Below are positions 1 to 7,621 of a stretch of 31,951 nucleotides of DNA, piece by piece. The stretch covers positions 1 through 31,951 of the forward strand of contig CAYNGH010000023.1 in the NCBI GenBank assembly GCA_964396845.1, given 5' to 3'. A program made the translations under genes and the position numbers. The DNA is from CAYNGH01 sp964396845 (GTDB lineage Bacteria > Vulcanimicrobiota > JAJTBE01 > CAYNGH01). Position 1 is the first letter of the stretch. Each line of letters begins with the position of its first letter. Below the pieces are notes generated by a model, which had not been told where the DNA came from, made no database searches, and was given only the letters and a program-made list of their open reading frames with translations.

Positions 1-1634
1 GCGGGAATCAGCATATAGCTGTCTCTTCCATAAACCAGGGCATTCTGTTCCACGCTGGCGTATTGTTTTACAGGAGTCGGGTTGCCTTCCAGCTTCACTT
101 CGTTGGCATAAGCCTCTCGCATGGGGGATGCCGCCGTGACAACGGTCAGCTGGCCTTTCATCTCTCCCCTTATGTCAACATTACCCCCTTCGAGGAATAA
201 AAGGCCGTTCTTGAACTGCTCCACCTTGACCTGGTTGAGAAGAGTCACTGTCTGGTTTGTGTATGCGGTTCTCTTTCGAAGGGTGACATACCCCTGGCCT
301 CCCGATTCGGAAAGTTCTACAATAAAGGTGGCAAACCCCGGATTCATCTTGGCAAGATCCCCGTCAAATTCGATATCTGCCGGCACATTCACCGTCATAT
401 CATCATGGACATTCAAGGGATCTGCTCCATAGGCGCCTTCCCAAATGGTGGGATCCGATGCCTGACTGTGGCCGATGACACCGGCAGGGGTTGAAAGCCC
501 GTCATTATCACCGCATCTCCAGTAAGCCTGAACATAAGAATCCCCGGTGCTGGGATGGGTGCCGGAATTATCGGCAGCTAACTGAGCGGCATAGCCTTCC
601 TCTGCGGGACTGATGACGCCGTTTCCGTCAAGGTCTGCATTCAGATACCCGTCCTTGTGGGGAAGTCCCATGGAGGGCTGATCCGTCAGAAGTCCTCCCA
701 GGAACATGTCGTCGATATCTTCCTGGGTAGTACCTCCGGGGTATAGATTGGCGGACTGGTTGATGGACACCTGATCCAGAAACTGGACATTACTGGTGGA
801 GAAGAACTGCATATTCCCTGCGGTTTCGCTGGCAAAGTGGCTGGCTCCGTCGATGACCACCGGCCCATGGGCGATAAATTCCGCGGGTATTCCCGATGCA
901 TTGTTAGTGCCGTCATTGGCATTGGGCGGAGGCACAAGATTTCCCACCATATCGTATGCCCGGTGATTCTGCATAAACATTAAATTGTCGATGACTTCTT
1001 TTTCCCGGAAGCGGACATGCACCTGCCGGGTTGCAATGGCATCAGTGCTGTCGGGATCTCCCTGCATGGTATCGCCTTCTCGATAGACCATGCCGGTGGA
1101 TTCAACCACAAACTGCACCGGCTGTCCCAGGGCAAAACGGGTCTGCATTACCGACATCCGAATCCTGCCAAAATATTGTCCCTCGGGGTCAAGTGAACGG
1201 TCGGGGTTGACGGTGACATCATAAAAATAGGCATTGCGGGTATTATCCCAGGTACGAGTGATGTTAAAATGAAACTCCTCGGCGATACCGTTGCTCTGCC
1301 TCAGAATCACCGGATCGCCAGGATCGCTGTATTCCACCAGCTTATACGGCAAACCCGTTGCCTGATCCTCAAAGACCCATATCTCCTTGCTGGATGCCAG
1401 GCCAAAATCCGCCCGGTTACATCCCATATAGTTGAGCAGCATTTCCACCCCTGCATTGGCAATGTGAAGCGCCATCATGGATTCTTTTTCCGCCATGGCT
1501 GCCCGGTTTTCACTGATGGCCAGCATGATGAAAGAGGTGCCCAGAATAAGCACCACTGCAACAACAAAAAGGGTAACCACCAGGGCAACACCTCTGCGAT
1601 TTCTCTGCCTTTTTGTCCGTTTCTTGAATAACAT
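1..1634 (-). CDS. PilX-like type IV pilus assembly protein, partial
   Basis: The reading frame is open from an ATG at 1634 to the left edge, so the C-terminus is missing (at least 544 residues are present). The N-terminus is basic (MLFKKRTKRQRNRRG) and runs into one hydrophobic helix (VALVVTLFVVAVVLILG), as in PilX-type minor pilins. The following stretch with AMAEKESMMALHIANAGVEM resembles the N-terminal helix of PilX proteins. The rest is a long, polar, probably beta-rich exported region with several Asp/Asn/Gly-rich turns, including DLDGNGVISPAEEGY, which looks like a calcium-binding EF-hand or dockerin-type loop. A GGGGG-type ribosome site lies just upstream, and the gene follows two prepilin genes on the same strand. 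It is probably a minor pilus or pseudopilus component; the exact family is inferred from the N-terminus only. Confidence 0.75.
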   Translation of the reverse strand, partial: MLFKKRTKRQRNRRGVALVVTLFVVAVVLILGTSFIMLAISENRAAMAEKESMMALHIANAGVEMLLNYMGCNRADFGLASSKEIWVFEDQATGLPYKLVEYSDPGDPVILRQSNGIAEEFHFNITRTWDNTRNAYFYDVTVNPDRSLDPEGQYFGRIRMSVMQTRFALGQPVQFVVESTGMVYREGDTMQGDPDSTDAIATRQVHVRFREKEVIDNLMFMQNHRAYDMVGNLVPPPNANDGTNNASGIPAEFIAHGPVVIDGASHFASETAGNMQFFSTSNVQFLDQVSINQSANLYPGGTTQEDIDDMFLGGLLTDQPSMGLPHKDGYLNADLDGNGVISPAEEGYAAQLAADNSGTHPSTGDSYVQAYWRCGDNDGLSTPAGVIGHSQASDPTIWEGAYGADPLNVHDDMTVNVPADIEFDGDLAKMNPGFATFIVELSESGGQGYVTLRKRTAYTNQTVTLLNQVKVEQFKNGLLFLEGGNVDIRGEMKGQLTVVTAASPMREAYANEVKLEGNPTPVKQYASVEQNALVYGRDSYMLIP

Positions 1635-1668
1635 TTTTTGTCACACCCCCGACAATAGTTTCATGGCC

Positions 1669-2433
1669 TTATTCGGCCTTGATTTTCGCTTTGGTCTGCT
1701 CCTGGTATGTGACAGGAGCGTTCAAGTCATCACGGTTGTATTTGGTCATCCTGCAGTTGATGTTGAAAAGGTGCCGGTCATAAGTGGTGTTGTAAGCATG
1801 ATCCATTGAAATAAGAGGCTCTCTCTGGATGACGAATTCGATGCGGTCGTTGACTCCCGGCAGTTCTGCCAGAAGTACTGACTGGTTCACATTGCCCACA
1901 ATAAAGTAGCTGTCATCAACAACCCACTGCATGGAAACATTGCGGAAAAAGCCGTCATACCCGCTACTGGTATGCCCGAATGAGTATGTCCTGCGAAAAA
2001 GCCTGTTGGGAGTGGCATCGGGAACGATATATTCCACAAAACGCAGATGGGGCACAGGGTCATTGAGGCTCAGACTGGGGTCATCCAATTCCAAAGACAA
2101 AATACAGATGATAAGGCGGTTTTCCGAACGGCCATTTCCTTCATCCTTTGTTGCCAGACTGTCAACTCCATAGGGATTGGGAAGAATGACCCCCGATGGG
2201 ACCCAGGAACCGGAAAAGGGGGTTGGAGGAAGATAGGCCTTGCTGATATCTTCCCGGATGGAGTTGATGATTCCAGAGGTCTGCTGGCGCAGGTCCTGCC
2301 GGAGTTTTCCATCAGAGTAGTTTCGAATCGACGCCACAATAAGGCTGACCACCAGGACCCCGAACAGGCCGAATAAAGCAACTGATATCAAGACCTCGAT
2401 GAGGGTCATTCCATTCTTTCTGGTCTTATGCAT
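1669..2433 (-). CDS. PilW-like prepilin-type minor pilin
   Basis: This 254-residue protein has a textbook type III prepilin leader: a short basic segment MHKTRKNG, the cleavage site before MTLIEVLIS with Glu at mature position 5, then a hydrophobic helix to about residue 33. A prepilin peptidase would cut after the Gly and methylate the new N-terminus (family knowledge). The body (residues 35-254) is polar and beta-rich, as expected of a globular pilin head, and its length fits PilW/GspJ-type minor pilins better than a major pilin. A GGAGG ribosome site precedes the ATG. It sits 33 bases after the upstream prepilin gene and 34 before the PilX-like gene, so the three form one operon. It could be a type II secretion pseudopilin instead; no assembly ATPase or secretin lies in the window to decide. 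Confidence 0.8.
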   Translation of the reverse strand: MHKTRKNGMTLIEVLISVALFGLFGVLVVSLIVASIRNYSDGKLRQDLRQQTSGIINSIREDISKAYLPPTPFSGSWVPSGVILPNPYGVDSLATKDEGNGRSENRLIICILSLELDDPSLSLNDPVPHLRFVEYIVPDATPNRLFRRTYSFGHTSSGYDGFFRNVSMQWVVDDSYFIVGNVNQSVLLAELPGVNDRIEFVIQREPLISMDHAYNTTYDRHLFNINCRMTKYNRDDLNAPVTYQEQTKAKIKAE

Positions 2434-2466
2434 TAAAATAAGTTTCCTCCGTCTTGCTGACGATTA

Positions 2467-2952
2467 TCACTGTCTTGCGTGGTTCCGGGAACGATATGTG
2501 GTTACCGATACGGTCTTGGTTGTGGTTTCACCTTTCAGGGATTCCTGCCAGGCAACAGTAATGGTTATCTTGGCCAGGGTCCCTCCACCGCTGATGGAGG
2601 GATCCAGAATTTCCACATCAATCCCTTTTAGCCCCACATCATCGGGCAGGTAAAAAGGTTCTGGAATGTCGTCTTCGAACATGCCGGCAAAATATCCGCT
2701 GGTCCAGGTCTGCAGACTTTCCACGGTAGGTTCCGTGGTGGCAGGCCCCAGAAAATTCAGCCTCTGGATCCTGTATATGATGCCGTTGGCAATCTTGACC
2801 CCTTGAATCTCATTTCGGTTTTTCTGATTCAGTCTGTATCCGCCGGGAAAAACCATGGCAAAGGTCATCATTACCAGGCTGAACAGCATGATGGAAATCA
2901 GAAGCTCCAGGAGAGAAACACCTTTTTGTCCCCTCGAAAATCGAAATAACAT
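2467..2952 (-). CDS. PilV-like prepilin-type minor pilin
   Basis: This 161-residue protein starts with the leader MLFRFSRGQKG followed by VSLLELLISIMLFSLVMM, which gives the prepilin cleavage site and Glu5 of the mature protein. The long N-terminal helix continues to about residue 35, and a small beta-rich head follows. Size and position as the first gene of the operon resemble PilV or GspI-type initiator pilins (inference). A GGAGAG ribosome site lies just before the ATG, and an extended -10 promoter is found about 30 bases upstream at 2983-2991. It is the promoter-proximal gene of the three-gene pilin operon running to the left edge. Confidence 0.8.
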   Translation of the reverse strand: MLFRFSRGQKGVSLLELLISIMLFSLVMMTFAMVFPGGYRLNQKNRNEIQGVKIANGIIYRIQRLNFLGPATTEPTVESLQTWTSGYFAGMFEDDIPEPFYLPDDVGLKGIDVEILDPSISGGGTLAKITITVAWQESLKGETTTKTVSVTTYRSRNHARQ

Positions 2953-2982
2953 GTAAAACTCTCCAGTATCGGTTATATAAAT

Positions 2983-2991
2983 ATTATAACA
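2983..2991 (-). promoter_or_regulatory. Extended -10 promoter of the pilin operon
   Basis: On the minus strand the sequence TGTTATAAT appears here, an exact extended -10 element. A T-rich stretch lies in the -35 position with no good TTGACA match. The predicted transcript start is about 24 bases before the ATG of the first pilin gene. A small CCCGG/CCGGG hairpin lies just upstream near 2999-3018. Confidence 0.55.
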
Positions 2992-3201
2992 GTTTTTCCC
3001 CGGAAAAAAAACTCCGGGTGATTATTCTTAACACCGGGGAAGGGCCGTTTTCTGCCGGTGATAGAAAAAATCCACAAATACAAACATACAAGCCAGTAAT
3101 AATATCACATTAATATCCATGAAAGTCAAGGATTCCCGAGGAGTTCTGAAAAAGAATTATCCACATCGATCCTGGACATCAAAAAATTTTTTCCCAGCCC
3201 G

Positions 3202-3230
3202 GTGACAGTTTCAGTTGATGATGTTATAAT
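3202..3230 (+). promoter_or_regulatory. rnpB promoter
   Basis: GTGACA (3202-3207), a 17-base spacer and TATAAT (3225-3230) form a near-consensus sigma-70/sigma-A promoter. The TG before the -10 also makes it an extended -10. The 5' end of the RNase P RNA begins 6 bases after the -10 box, which fits direct transcription of the RNA from this site. Confidence 0.8.
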
Positions 3231-3235
3231 CTCCT

Positions 3236-3583
3236 GGGAGCATACCGGGCGATCGCGGGAGAAATCCTGAGGAAAGTCCGGGCACCACAGGGCAGGGAGC
3301 CGGGTAACGCCCGGCGGAGGCGACTCCAGGGACAGTGCCACAGAAACTATACCGCCTGAAAGGGTAAGGGTGCAACGGTGGGGTAAGAGCCTACCGATTC
3401 CGGGGAGACCCGGAATGTCCAGGTAAACCCCTCCTGGTGCAAGACCGAATAGGGGGCGAGGGCCATGGCCCGCCGGCGGCCCGTCGGCAGAGCCCCGGGT
3501 AAGGTCGCATGAGGCATCCGGCAACGGGTGTCCCAGATAAATGATCGTCCAAGACAGAACCCGGCTTACAGGTATGCTCCCAC
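3236..3583 (+). ncRNA. rnpB: RNase P RNA, bacterial class A
   Basis: This is the catalytic RNA of ribonuclease P, which removes the 5' leader of tRNA precursors. The 5' end gggagcatacc (3236-3246) pairs perfectly with ggtatgctccc (3571-3581) to form helix P1. The universally conserved block GAGGAAAGTCCGGGC follows at about 3269, then CAGGGCAG, the ACAGAAA segment near 3340 and the distal P4 strand with AGATAAATGATCGTCC and AGACAGAACCCGGCTTA near the 3' end. The overall length of about 350 bases and the order of elements match class A RNAs. It stands alone with its own promoter. Reading frames on the minus strand across it are shadows. Confidence 0.95.
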
Positions 3584-3596
3584 ATCTTTACGCATA

Positions 3597-3616
3597 AAAA
3601 GGATTCTACTCCTTTT
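3597..3616 (+). terminator. Weak hairpin after rnpB
   Basis: AAAAGGA and TCCTTTT form a 7-base A/T-rich stem closing a short loop about 15 bases after the RNase P RNA. The downstream sequence is T-rich but lacks a solid T-run. It is a possible 3' processing or termination site. Confidence 0.35.
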
Positions 3617-3678
3617 GATTGAATTTCTTCTTAATTCCATAGTGCCCAAAAGGCAAGCCCACGGAGTTGTAAAAGACA

Positions 3679-4641
3679 ATGATAATTTATGACAAATCAA
3701 AAATAGATCTTCAGGATGAATTCCTAAGTCAGGTCCTTAATATGGTGGAAGACTTTCTTTTCATCATGGACTCTGATCACACAATAATCCAGGCCAACCA
3801 GAGAGCCCTTAACTTCTATGGCCAGGACATCATCGGAAAAAAATGCTATCAGGTGACCCGGTCCAAAATTTCCCCCTGTGCCGACTGCACCATCAATTTT
3901 GCCCTTCGCAACCGGGAGGTCCGATCCAGGGAAATATTCAACGAAAAGACCGGCCAGTATATGTCCATGAAGACCTATCCCATTGTGGACGAGGAAGAAA
4001 ACCTCCTCTATGTGGTGGAAACCTACAAGGACATCACCCGGCTGAAACGGCTGGAAACCGAAGTCCGCCGGCGGGATTCCACCATCCGCAAGATGACCGT
4101 CACCGACGAGTTGACAGGGCTTTGGAACCACAACTACATATACCGGCGCCTCCGGGAAGAGATGAAAAAAACCCGGCGTTATGGCAGGCCTTTTTCCATT
4201 GTCATTGTGGATCTGGATGATTTCAAGGGCATCAACGAACGTTACGGCCACAGCGGTGGGGATCTGATCCTCATCAACACATCAAAGATCATCGCAGAAA
4301 CCATCCGGGGAGCGGATCTTGCCGGGCGATTTGGCGGTGAGGAATTCATGATCCTGGTTCCTGAATCGGATCAGGACGGGGCCTCCAGGCTGGCCAACCG
4401 TCTGCTGGAAAGAATCCGCAATGCCCAGGTGGAAATCGGGGATCTCAAGGTGCGATACACCGCCAGCATCGGCATTGCCACCTTCCAGAAAGAAGACGAT
4501 TATCAGCTTCGCCAGCTTATAGCCCATGGTGAAGAAGCCATGTATTTCGCAAAATCCATGGGCAAAAACCAGGCGGCTGCCTTTGAGCAGATTCGAAAAT
4601 CCCCAAGAGAGCAATCCGGGGATGAAGAAAGCAGTGAATAA
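3679..4641 (+). CDS. PAS domain diguanylate cyclase (GGDEF)
   Basis: The 320-residue protein is predicted to make cyclic di-GMP from two GTP. Residues about 14-122 form a PAS sensor domain; its core carries three cysteines in KKCYQ and SPCADC (56, 67, 70), a pattern common in PAS domains that may bind a cofactor or metal (inference). A short coiled linker leads to a GGDEF domain from about 140. The active site GGEEF is intact at 219-223, and an inhibitory I-site RxxD (R210, D213) lies five residues upstream, so product feedback is expected. There is no membrane segment, so the signal is probably cytoplasmic. It stands alone, is closed by a strong terminator, and no c-di-GMP phosphodiesterase is nearby. 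c-di-GMP often controls type IV pili, which makes the pilin operon a possible target (inference). Confidence 0.93.
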   Translation: MIIYDKSKIDLQDEFLSQVLNMVEDFLFIMDSDHTIIQANQRALNFYGQDIIGKKCYQVTRSKISPCADCTINFALRNREVRSREIFNEKTGQYMSMKTYPIVDEEENLLYVVETYKDITRLKRLETEVRRRDSTIRKMTVTDELTGLWNHNYIYRRLREEMKKTRRYGRPFSIVIVDLDDFKGINERYGHSGGDLILINTSKIIAETIRGADLAGRFGGEEFMILVPESDQDGASRLANRLLERIRNAQVEIGDLKVRYTASIGIATFQKEDDYQLRQLIAHGEEAMYFAKSMGKNQAAAFEQIRKSPREQSGDEESSE

Positions 4642-4642
4642 A

Positions 4643-4667
4643 AAAAAGCCCCGATATGGGGCTTTTT
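4643..4667. terminator. Bidirectional rho-independent terminator
   Basis: AAAAAGCCCC and GGGGCTTTTT form a perfect 10-base stem around a GATAT loop, flanked by A-run and T-run. It follows the stop codon of the cyclase directly and also lies downstream of the converging protease gene, so it probably serves both. Confidence 0.9.
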
Positions 4668-4720
4668 AAATTGGACTTTTCCTTTTCCTGTCGGCGGTGT
4701 AATCCGCCGATGTCGGAATC

Positions 4721-5974
4721 TTATTCCAGTGCCCGCAGTGAAGCCAGAAATTCATCCCAGGTGGAAGCCTGAGAAAACTGCAGGTCAAGATATTCACTGA
4801 CATAGAGATCATATATAAACCTGGAAGGCAACCAAATGGTCAGACCGCTGTATCTGGAAGATGACGGGGATGGATAGCAGGAAGTCACAGCAGAACTCAG
4901 GGCCGAGCTGGCCAGTTGCGCCCTGGTTTTCAGGTCGTCATCGGTGACATTTAATATCACATAATCCAGAAAATCTCCCAGATCCTTATAGTCGGCAGAA
5001 GCGCCCATGCCCAGAGAATCATTCCGGCTGGCCAGAAGGGCTGCTCCCTGATCATCCATTTTGGCAATCGCCTCGTTGCAAAAATCGTTAAGGGACAATA
5101 CCAGGGCATTTAACAGGGACAAATCCACCGTAGACTGAGTTGCCCCCGATGAGGAGGAGTAAAACTCGCCGAAGCGGTTAACCACCACTGCGCCTAAATC
5201 TTTGCCATCCATGGAGGGGTTGGCGGTCAGATCCCCCAGGATTGTATGATAAGGCCATCCCAGGGCGCTTTCCGTTTCTTCGGAAAACACAACATATCTG
5301 GCATAGTCCCTTATCTGGAAAGCTACTTCAAGATTGGCCATCAGACAGGCATCCATACCCACAATGTCAATGATAGCGCCGGTCTGGGCATGGGCAGAGG
5401 CAAAGGCCTGCCGGACATCCTGCATGGACAATATGTCATCGAAGGTTTCATCGTGGCATATTCCCTTGGTCAGGTGGACTTCCTCATCATAGCGCCATCC
5501 ACTGCCGTGATCCCATAAAACCACCATATAACGTTCTGCAGGATAGTTGCTGATGCCCCAGGTGATAAAGTCGCTCAAGGTTTCCGGCGCGCCCATGTTG
5601 GTATTCCCCATTTCCTGAAGGAGAGTGGATACCACTTCACTGCTGTCATCAGGATCACGAGTTATCTTGTAACGACGGCAACCGACCCAGTCCACCGAAT
5701 CATCATAATAGCCGGACCTGTCCCACTGGACAATAATGTTCACATTCTCATCAGATCCAACCTTCTCCATCTGTTTGACATCCAGGTAACCGTATTGTTC
5801 AAGGTTGTTGTCGGCGCACATATAAACCAGGAAGGTCCACCTGGCACCTGTCACCGGCGGATCCGGGTCAACACCCCCGCCTCCGCCACCGCCACTGCAG
5901 CCGGCAATGAGCAGGACTCCCGACAACAGAAGCCCCACCAGGAAAACCACAAAACATAAACGAAATCTCCTCAT
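4721..5974 (-). CDS. Clostripain-family (C11) cysteine protease lipoprotein
   Basis: With the ATG at 5974 the protein is 417 residues and starts MRRFRLCFVVFLVGL, a lipoprotein signal ending in the lipobox LIAGC (Cys26). An upstream in-frame start at 6037 would add 21 residues before the signal and has no ribosome site, whereas AAGGAG sits 7 bases before 5974. After the Cys comes a run of seven glycines as a flexible tether, then the peptidase domain. The clan CD catalytic dyad is visible: His155 in WDHGSGW and Cys209 in GMDACLM. Clostripain-like enzymes cleave after Arg or Lys, but specificity here is not readable. Residues about 330-417 form a C-terminal part of the same fold. The enzyme should be tethered at the outer face of a membrane. 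It is monocistronic. Confidence 0.9.
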   Translation of the reverse strand: MRRFRLCFVVFLVGLLLSGVLLIAGCSGGGGGGGVDPDPPVTGARWTFLVYMCADNNLEQYGYLDVKQMEKVGSDENVNIIVQWDRSGYYDDSVDWVGCRRYKITRDPDDSSEVVSTLLQEMGNTNMGAPETLSDFITWGISNYPAERYMVVLWDHGSGWRYDEEVHLTKGICHDETFDDILSMQDVRQAFASAHAQTGAIIDIVGMDACLMANLEVAFQIRDYARYVVFSEETESALGWPYHTILGDLTANPSMDGKDLGAVVVNRFGEFYSSSSGATQSTVDLSLLNALVLSLNDFCNEAIAKMDDQGAALLASRNDSLGMGASADYKDLGDFLDYVILNVTDDDLKTRAQLASSALSSAVTSCYPSPSSSRYSGLTIWLPSRFIYDLYVSEYLDLQFSQASTWDEFLASLRALE

Positions 5975-6014
5975 AACACACTCCTTCAACATTGATGATA
6001 TATTATTTACCCGG

Positions 6015-6045
6015 CCGGGATATATTCCTCCGGGCAATATCCCGG
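6015..6045 (-). repeat. Inverted repeat in the leader of the protease gene
   Basis: CCGGGATAT (6015-6023) and ATATCCCGG (6037-6045) are perfect 9-base arms around a 13-base loop. It lies about 40 bases upstream of the protease start codon, so it could be an mRNA leader hairpin or an operator. There is no T-run, so a terminator is unlikely. Confidence 0.5.
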
Positions 6046-6225
6046 AATAAACCAGCTTTTGTCTTATCGGTTATTTTACAGCAATTTTTAATTTAGATAC
6101 AGGACTTTATTTCTTTTTTAAATTTTTTTCTCCCCTAATTCATAAGATTATGACAGACAAGATAAAAATACTCCCAAATGTTAACATTTTTGTAATATCA
6201 TATTCTGGCCCTCCAGGTCATGACA

Positions 6226-6234
6226 TGTTATAAT
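6226..6234 (+). promoter_or_regulatory. Extended -10 promoter
   Basis: TGTTATAAT on the plus strand is an exact extended -10. The -35 region is poor. It drives the glycine-rich protein gene starting at 6311, leaving a leader of about 70 bases. Confidence 0.6.
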
Positions 6235-6310
6235 ATTTTTATTCCGTTTATTTGATTCGGTAAATATTTTGAAAAGCCGGAGAAACATAACCGGCCAGGG
6301 AGGGTGTTAC

Positions 6311-6877
6311 ATGGATCCAATCACAGCAAGAATTCAGACCAGCCAGATCCTTCACAAGAACCATGTGAGCAAGGAAGCTGAGAAAACCGAACCAGAGTCC
6401 AAAAATACCGACAAGGTGGACATCGGTTCCGACAAACCGAAGCATGGATTCCTTGCAGGCACCCTGAAGGGAGCAGCCCAGGTGGCCGGAGGAGTTGTGG
6501 GCACATTCATCGGAGCGGCCAAGGGCACCATAGAAGGGGGAGCCTCGGAAAAGGTTAAAGCCCCCGGAGAAAATATTGTCCAGACATCCCGCACCGCCTT
6601 TGCCATTGCAGGGGTTACTGCCGGAATAATGTCCTGTGCTGCTCTGGGGCCTGCCGGACTGGTTCTGGCTCCCATCGTCGGCGGCGTTGTCGGATCTGCC
6701 GTCGGTGGCGCTGTGCCGGGCTTCATAGACGGGGCCTGGGCCGGTATCAAGGGAGCCGCCAAGGGCGGTCGCCGGGGAATGAAAACCGGCATAGAAAAAA
6801 CCGGAAAGGCCATGGACTGGATGATTTCCAAGGCCGGCGGTTCATATGCCCAGATTCGAAACAGCAAAGCAGAATAG
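6311..6877 (+). CDS. Glycine-zipper hypothetical protein
   Basis: The family was not recognised. The ATG at 6311 with GGGAGG just upstream is preferred to the in-frame start at 6269 and gives 188 residues (MDPITARIQTSQ). Residues 1-45 are polar and charged with no signal peptide. From about residue 50 the chain is rich in Gly/Ala with small-residue periodicity (GTFIGAAKGTIEGG), and residues about 100-145 form one or two hydrophobic glycine-zipper segments (AALGPAGLVLAPIVGGVVG). A basic patch GGRRGMKTG follows. Glycine zippers pack membrane helices and occur in pore-forming or membrane-associated proteins, but that role is only a guess here. It is monocistronic, with an extended -10 promoter and a strong terminator. 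Confidence 0.75.
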   Translation: MDPITARIQTSQILHKNHVSKEAEKTEPESKNTDKVDIGSDKPKHGFLAGTLKGAAQVAGGVVGTFIGAAKGTIEGGASEKVKAPGENIVQTSRTAFAIAGVTAGIMSCAALGPAGLVLAPIVGGVVGSAVGGAVPGFIDGAWAGIKGAAKGGRRGMKTGIEKTGKAMDWMISKAGGSYAQIRNSKAE

Positions 6878-6910
6878 TTTTCCAACAAGCCATAAAAATT
6901 CAGACAACCC

Positions 6911-6949
6911 AGAGGAAGGCATCACAAGCCTTCCTCTTTCTGTTGTTTA
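6911..6949 (+). terminator. Rho-independent terminator
   Basis: AGAGGAAGGC (6911-6920) and GCCTTCCTCT (6928-6937) form a perfect 10-base stem with a 7-base loop, followed by the T-rich tail TTCTGTTGTTT. It ends the glycine-zipper gene. Confidence 0.9.
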
Positions 6950-6994
6950 ACATGGTTTTTACATTCCGGCAACATCGGGGCAACAATATTATCT

Positions 6995-7000
6995 TATAAT
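6995..7000 (+). promoter_or_regulatory. -10 box for the gene at 7022
   Basis: TATAAT lies 22 bases before the ATG. No good -35 or TG extension is present. A strong ribosome site GGAGGGG (7008-7014) follows. Confidence 0.45.
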
Positions 7001-7021
7001 AGTGCTGGAGGGGTTTTATAT

Positions 7022-7540
7022 ATGATTAACAGAATCGGAGAAGACTATCTGAAATCACAGAAGGTCAGTGAAGTATTTAATCCCGGACGGCGATATATTC
7101 AGCCTTCGGTTGATGTCACCAAAGATCCCGGCAAGATTCGGGGCATCGGCGAAAAGAGTGTTACTCCCCTGCCCCAGGGTCGGACAGTCAGGCAAAACCA
7201 GGAAAGAGGCTCGGTGGAAACCCAGGAGCATCATTATTTCCGTCAGGCCACAGGAATGGGAACCCGGGAAACCCCTTCAAAGACAGCCTCCAAGACAGCC
7301 CCAAAAACGCCCCTCTTTGATCAGAAAGACCGGATCCAGATGTCCCTGGAAGGCAATGAAGAACTGAAAAGGCAAAACGAGAACGAATACGATGCCTTCC
7401 GTTACAAAAATCCCATAAACATGACCGCCTTTTGTGAGAATCTCGGTTTGTCAGAGAACCTCCATCAGACTCCCCGGTCAGACTCCCTGGCCAACCGTCT
7501 TGAAGCTATTTCAATGCGAACCACGGGAATGGGCTGGTAG
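7022..7540 (+). CDS. Hypothetical soluble protein, probably disordered
   Basis: The family was not recognised. The 172-residue protein has no signal peptide, membrane segment or cysteine-rich motif (a single Cys lies near the C-terminus). It is highly charged and polar, with a Thr/Lys/Pro-rich centre (SKTASKTAPKTP, about residues 87-98) typical of disorder. The C-terminal third (NPINMTAFCENLGLSENL) may form a short helical domain. The start is secure: GGAGGGG lies 8 bases before the ATG and TATAAT further up. It sits between the glycine-zipper gene and ispG, each with its own signals, so no functional link can be read from context. Confidence 0.7.
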   Translation: MINRIGEDYLKSQKVSEVFNPGRRYIQPSVDVTKDPGKIRGIGEKSVTPLPQGRTVRQNQERGSVETQEHHYFRQATGMGTRETPSKTASKTAPKTPLFDQKDRIQMSLEGNEELKRQNENEYDAFRYKNPINMTAFCENLGLSENLHQTPRSDSLANRLEAISMRTTGMGW

Positions 7541-7585
7541 GACACATAAAATCAGTCACCCTCAGGAGTTATCATCCCGCAATAA

Positions 7586-7614
7586 TTGATTGTTCCTGTT
7601 TTTTATTATATAAT
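7586..7614 (+). promoter_or_regulatory. ispG promoter giving a leaderless transcript
   Basis: TTGATT (7586-7591), a 17-base spacer and TATAAT (7609-7614) form a good sigma-A promoter. The expected transcript start is at about 7621, directly at the GTG start codon of ispG (7622). An apparent upstream TTG start at 7586 is in fact the -35 box. Confidence 0.65.
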
Positions 7615-7621
7615 ACATTCT

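Larger units (their letters stand above)
5975..6310. other. Gene-free divergent intergenic region
   Basis: These 336 A/T-rich bases separate divergently transcribed genes. They contain the 5' leader of the protease gene with a 9-base inverted repeat (6015-6045) and an extended -10 promoter for the plus-strand gene (6226-6234). No convincing minus-strand promoter with both boxes was found, and no open frame with a ribosome site was seen. Confidence 0.6.

Noticed and set aside
3126..3585. Minus-strand frames of 132 and 64 residues
   Set aside because: They lie across the RNase P RNA and its promoter and are shadows of that RNA gene.
7586..7621. TTG start of ispG at 7586
   Set aside because: The TTG is part of the -35 box and the added residues do not match IspG N-termini.
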